64,000 nt of DNA from Thiocapsa roseilacustris (GTDB taxonomy: Bacteria > Pseudomonadota > Gammaproteobacteria > Chromatiales > Chromatiaceae). The notes under the pieces were generated by a model. The model saw nothing but the letters and a program-made list of their open reading frames with translations. It was not told the origin of the DNA and ran no database searches. This document shows, in pieces, positions 63,285 through 64,000 of this stretch. The stretch covers positions 186,001 through 250,000 of the forward strand of contig NZ_JBBWVE010000001.1 in the NCBI RefSeq assembly GCF_041903755.1. Reading direction: 5' to 3'. Within the stretch, counting starts at the first letter, position 1, and each line of letters begins with the position of its first letter. The translations under genes were made by a program, and so were the position numbers.

Positions 63285-64000
<716 letters not shown>

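Overview
The window comes from a GC-rich gammaproteobacterium, most likely a purple sulfur bacterium of the Chromatiaceae (Thiocapsa-like). The evidence is a complete gamma-type division and cell wall (dcw) cluster, the rsmI-lpoA-yraN-BON lipoprotein block, a Gly/Tyr-rich exported protein of the sulfur-globule type, and an NAD-linked Hox hydrogenase operon. The genus is inferred; no rRNA or tRNA gene was seen.

Region 1 (1-20300). The dcw cluster lies on the minus strand, read from high to low coordinate: mraZ, rsmH, ftsL, ftsI, murE-like, murF, mraY, murD, ftsW, murG, murC, murB, ddl, ftsQ, ftsA, ftsZ, lpxC. A convergent DUF721 (DciA-type) gene and a truncated M23 peptidase follow. Many neighbours share ATGA stop/start overlaps. 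A sigma70-like promoter and three 10-bp MraZ boxes precede mraZ. The murE product is unusual: it lacks the N-terminal domain and several catalytic motifs.

Region 2 (20400-29500). The RNase P RNA gene and rsmI (minus) are followed by lpoA, yraN, a dolP-like gene and a GlcD-type flavin oxidase (plus), then ptsP and rppH (minus).

Region 3 (29480-45000). A HAD phosphatase and an olsB-olsA-glycosyltransferase-PAP2 operon suggest phosphorus-free lipid synthesis. Then come a sulfur-globule-type gene, a family 4 uracil-DNA glycosylase with leuA, a Ycf46-like AAA ATPase, cbpA-cbpM, nadC with a DUF1631 gene, ampD and an LpxH-type phosphoesterase.

Region 4 (45000-54120). An unrecognised 388-aa gene sits between two hexanucleotide arrays. 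A Cys-rich small protein and pssA follow. The hydrogenase operon is hoxE-hoxF-(repeat insert)-hoxU-hoxY-small ORF-hoxH-hoxW: a diaphorase (HoxEFU), a [NiFe] module (HoxYH) and the HoxH-maturing protease.

Region 5 (54120-64000). An exported rhodanese, a CHAD protein, tal, rsmA, lon, and the dTDP-rhamnose genes rfbA (cut by the window end), rfbC and rfbD.

Overlaid on this are small non-coding repeats: an approximately 85-bp unit bounded by TAAACCGCG/CGCGGTTTA, often as a two-unit composite (family A); a roughly 139-bp MITE-like element with two hairpins (family B); and an element carrying a (TCGTTG)n palindrome (family C). Their ends repeatedly supply or touch the stop codons of neighbouring genes. 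Together with the degenerate MurE, these are the most unusual features here.
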